From positions 13,581 through 26,417 of the forward strand of contig DAHWTK010000010.1 of the NCBI GenBank assembly GCA_027328825.1: a stretch of 12,837 bases of DNA, given 5' to 3'. The stretch's first letter is position 1. Every line of letters starts with the position of its first letter. This document shows, piece after piece, positions 12,350 through 12,837 of the stretch. The notes under the pieces are model-generated. The model was not told the origin of the DNA. It did not search any database and saw nothing but the letters and a program-made list of their open reading frames with translations. The DNA comes from Nitrospirota bacterium. GTDB taxonomy: Bacteria > Nitrospirota > JACRHJ01. The position numbers and the translations under genes were made by a program.

Positions 12350-12837
12350 TTGGGATTTTTCGATAAGCTTAAGTCCGGCCTTACGAAGACGCGCGACAGC
12401 TTTGTCGCCGGGATAGAGAACGCCGTTTACGGCAAGAAGAAGATAGACGCGGCGCTCCTGGACGAGCTCGAAGAGCTGATGGTGCTGGCGGACCTGGGCG
12501 TGGAGACTTCCGGCGCGATAATAAGGGAAGTGCAGGAAAAGGTCAGGAGGCAGGAGCTCACGGACGCATCTCTCCTGAAAAAGGAGATAAAGAGCCAGAT
12601 ACGCGCTATCCTGCTGGGCGACACCGGGACGTTCCGGGGCGGCGAGACCCTTTCCGTTTATCTCTTCGTCGGGGTCAACGGCACCGGTAAGACGACCACC
12701 ATCGGCAAGCTCTCGGCGAAATTCTCAGCCGAAGGCAAGAAAGTAATTCTTGCCGCCGCCGACACCTTCCGCGCGGCTGCGTCGGAACAACTTGTCCAGT
12801 GGGGAGAAAGAGCGGGCGTGGACGTCATCCGTCACAA
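12350..12837 (+). CDS. ftsY: Signal recognition particle receptor FtsY, N-terminal part
   Basis: The first 162 codons of FtsY, the SRP receptor GTPase that docks ribosomes translating membrane proteins at the inner membrane; the gene runs off the window. The start is TTG 12350, with GGGAGG (12338-12343) six bases upstream. The N-terminal amphipathic helix MGFFDKLKSGLTKTRDSFVAGI (1-22) is the membrane-binding part. Residues 30-92 form the N domain of helices. The GTPase P-loop GVNGTGKTT is at 108-116 and the insertion-side motif AADTFRAAASEQL at 136-148. The long acidic A domain of E. coli FtsY is missing, as in most bacteria outside the gamma group. It is 12 bases after the cytochrome gene and probably in the same transcript. 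Confidence 0.95.
   Translation, partial: MGFFDKLKSGLTKTRDSFVAGIENAVYGKKKIDAALLDELEELMVLADLGVETSGAIIREVQEKVRRQELTDASLLKKEIKSQIRAILLGDTGTFRGGETLSVYLFVGVNGTGKTTTIGKLSAKFSAEGKKVILAAADTFRAAASEQLVQWGERAGVDVIRH

Noticed and set aside
11977..12366. A 129-residue overlapping + strand frame across the cytochrome gene
   Set aside because: It is Arg-rich and motif-free, while the other frame encodes a signal peptide and haem motifs with a well-placed ribosome site.

Overview
This GC-rich window (12.8 kb) carries a single co-directional run of genes, all on the + strand, with short gaps or overlaps. It reads as core chromosome from a diderm, probably anaerobic bacterium. The Tol-Pal genes and two lipobox lipoproteins require an outer membrane. 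A secreted multihaem c-type cytochrome suggests periplasmic electron transfer. An ApgM-type enzyme beside lysC and the order phoH-7TM-HD-ybeY-dgkA are layouts I associate with Desulfobacterota/Desulfuromonadota (former Deltaproteobacteria) and Nitrospirota-like lineages. The lineage is an inference; there is no rRNA or other decisive marker here.

Layout. (1) 1-3477: the tail of an ankyrin-repeat protein, an ApgM-family enzyme that may act as homoserine kinase, aspartokinase LysC, and a PHP-type CpsB/YwqE-like tyrosine phosphatase. (2) 3564-7324: an envelope module of a TolA/TonB-like protein, TolB, Pal and CpoB/YbgF. No tolQ or tolR lies in front of it. A promoter-like element precedes pal, and a strong hairpin separates pal from cpoB. 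(3) 7325-7484: a 160-base intergenic region with an extended -10-like element and a 12-bp imperfect palindrome resembling a dispersed repeat. (4) 7485-12837: a tight cluster of htpX, phoH, a shortened 7TM-HD (PgpH-like) gene, ybeY, a dgkA-PAP2 fusion, a small cytochrome c and the start of ftsY.

How the genes work together. The first block fits aspartate-family amino acid synthesis (aspartate to threonine/lysine). The second builds the trans-envelope link between inner membrane, peptidoglycan and outer membrane. The third joins membrane-protein quality control (HtpX), RNA metabolism (PhoH, YbeY), cyclic-dinucleotide turnover (HD protein), lipid-carrier phosphorylation (DgkA-PAP2) and membrane targeting (FtsY).

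I see no CRISPR array, phage, insertion sequence, toxin-antitoxin pair or clear unknown system. The most unusual points are: the HD protein lacks its usual extracytoplasmic domain; its gene overlaps ybeY by more than 100 bases, with an ideal ribosome site placed before a CTG codon; dgkA lacks a conventional start that covers its whole domain; and the cytochrome has CX4CH and CXCH motifs and appears to stop just short of a last haem site.
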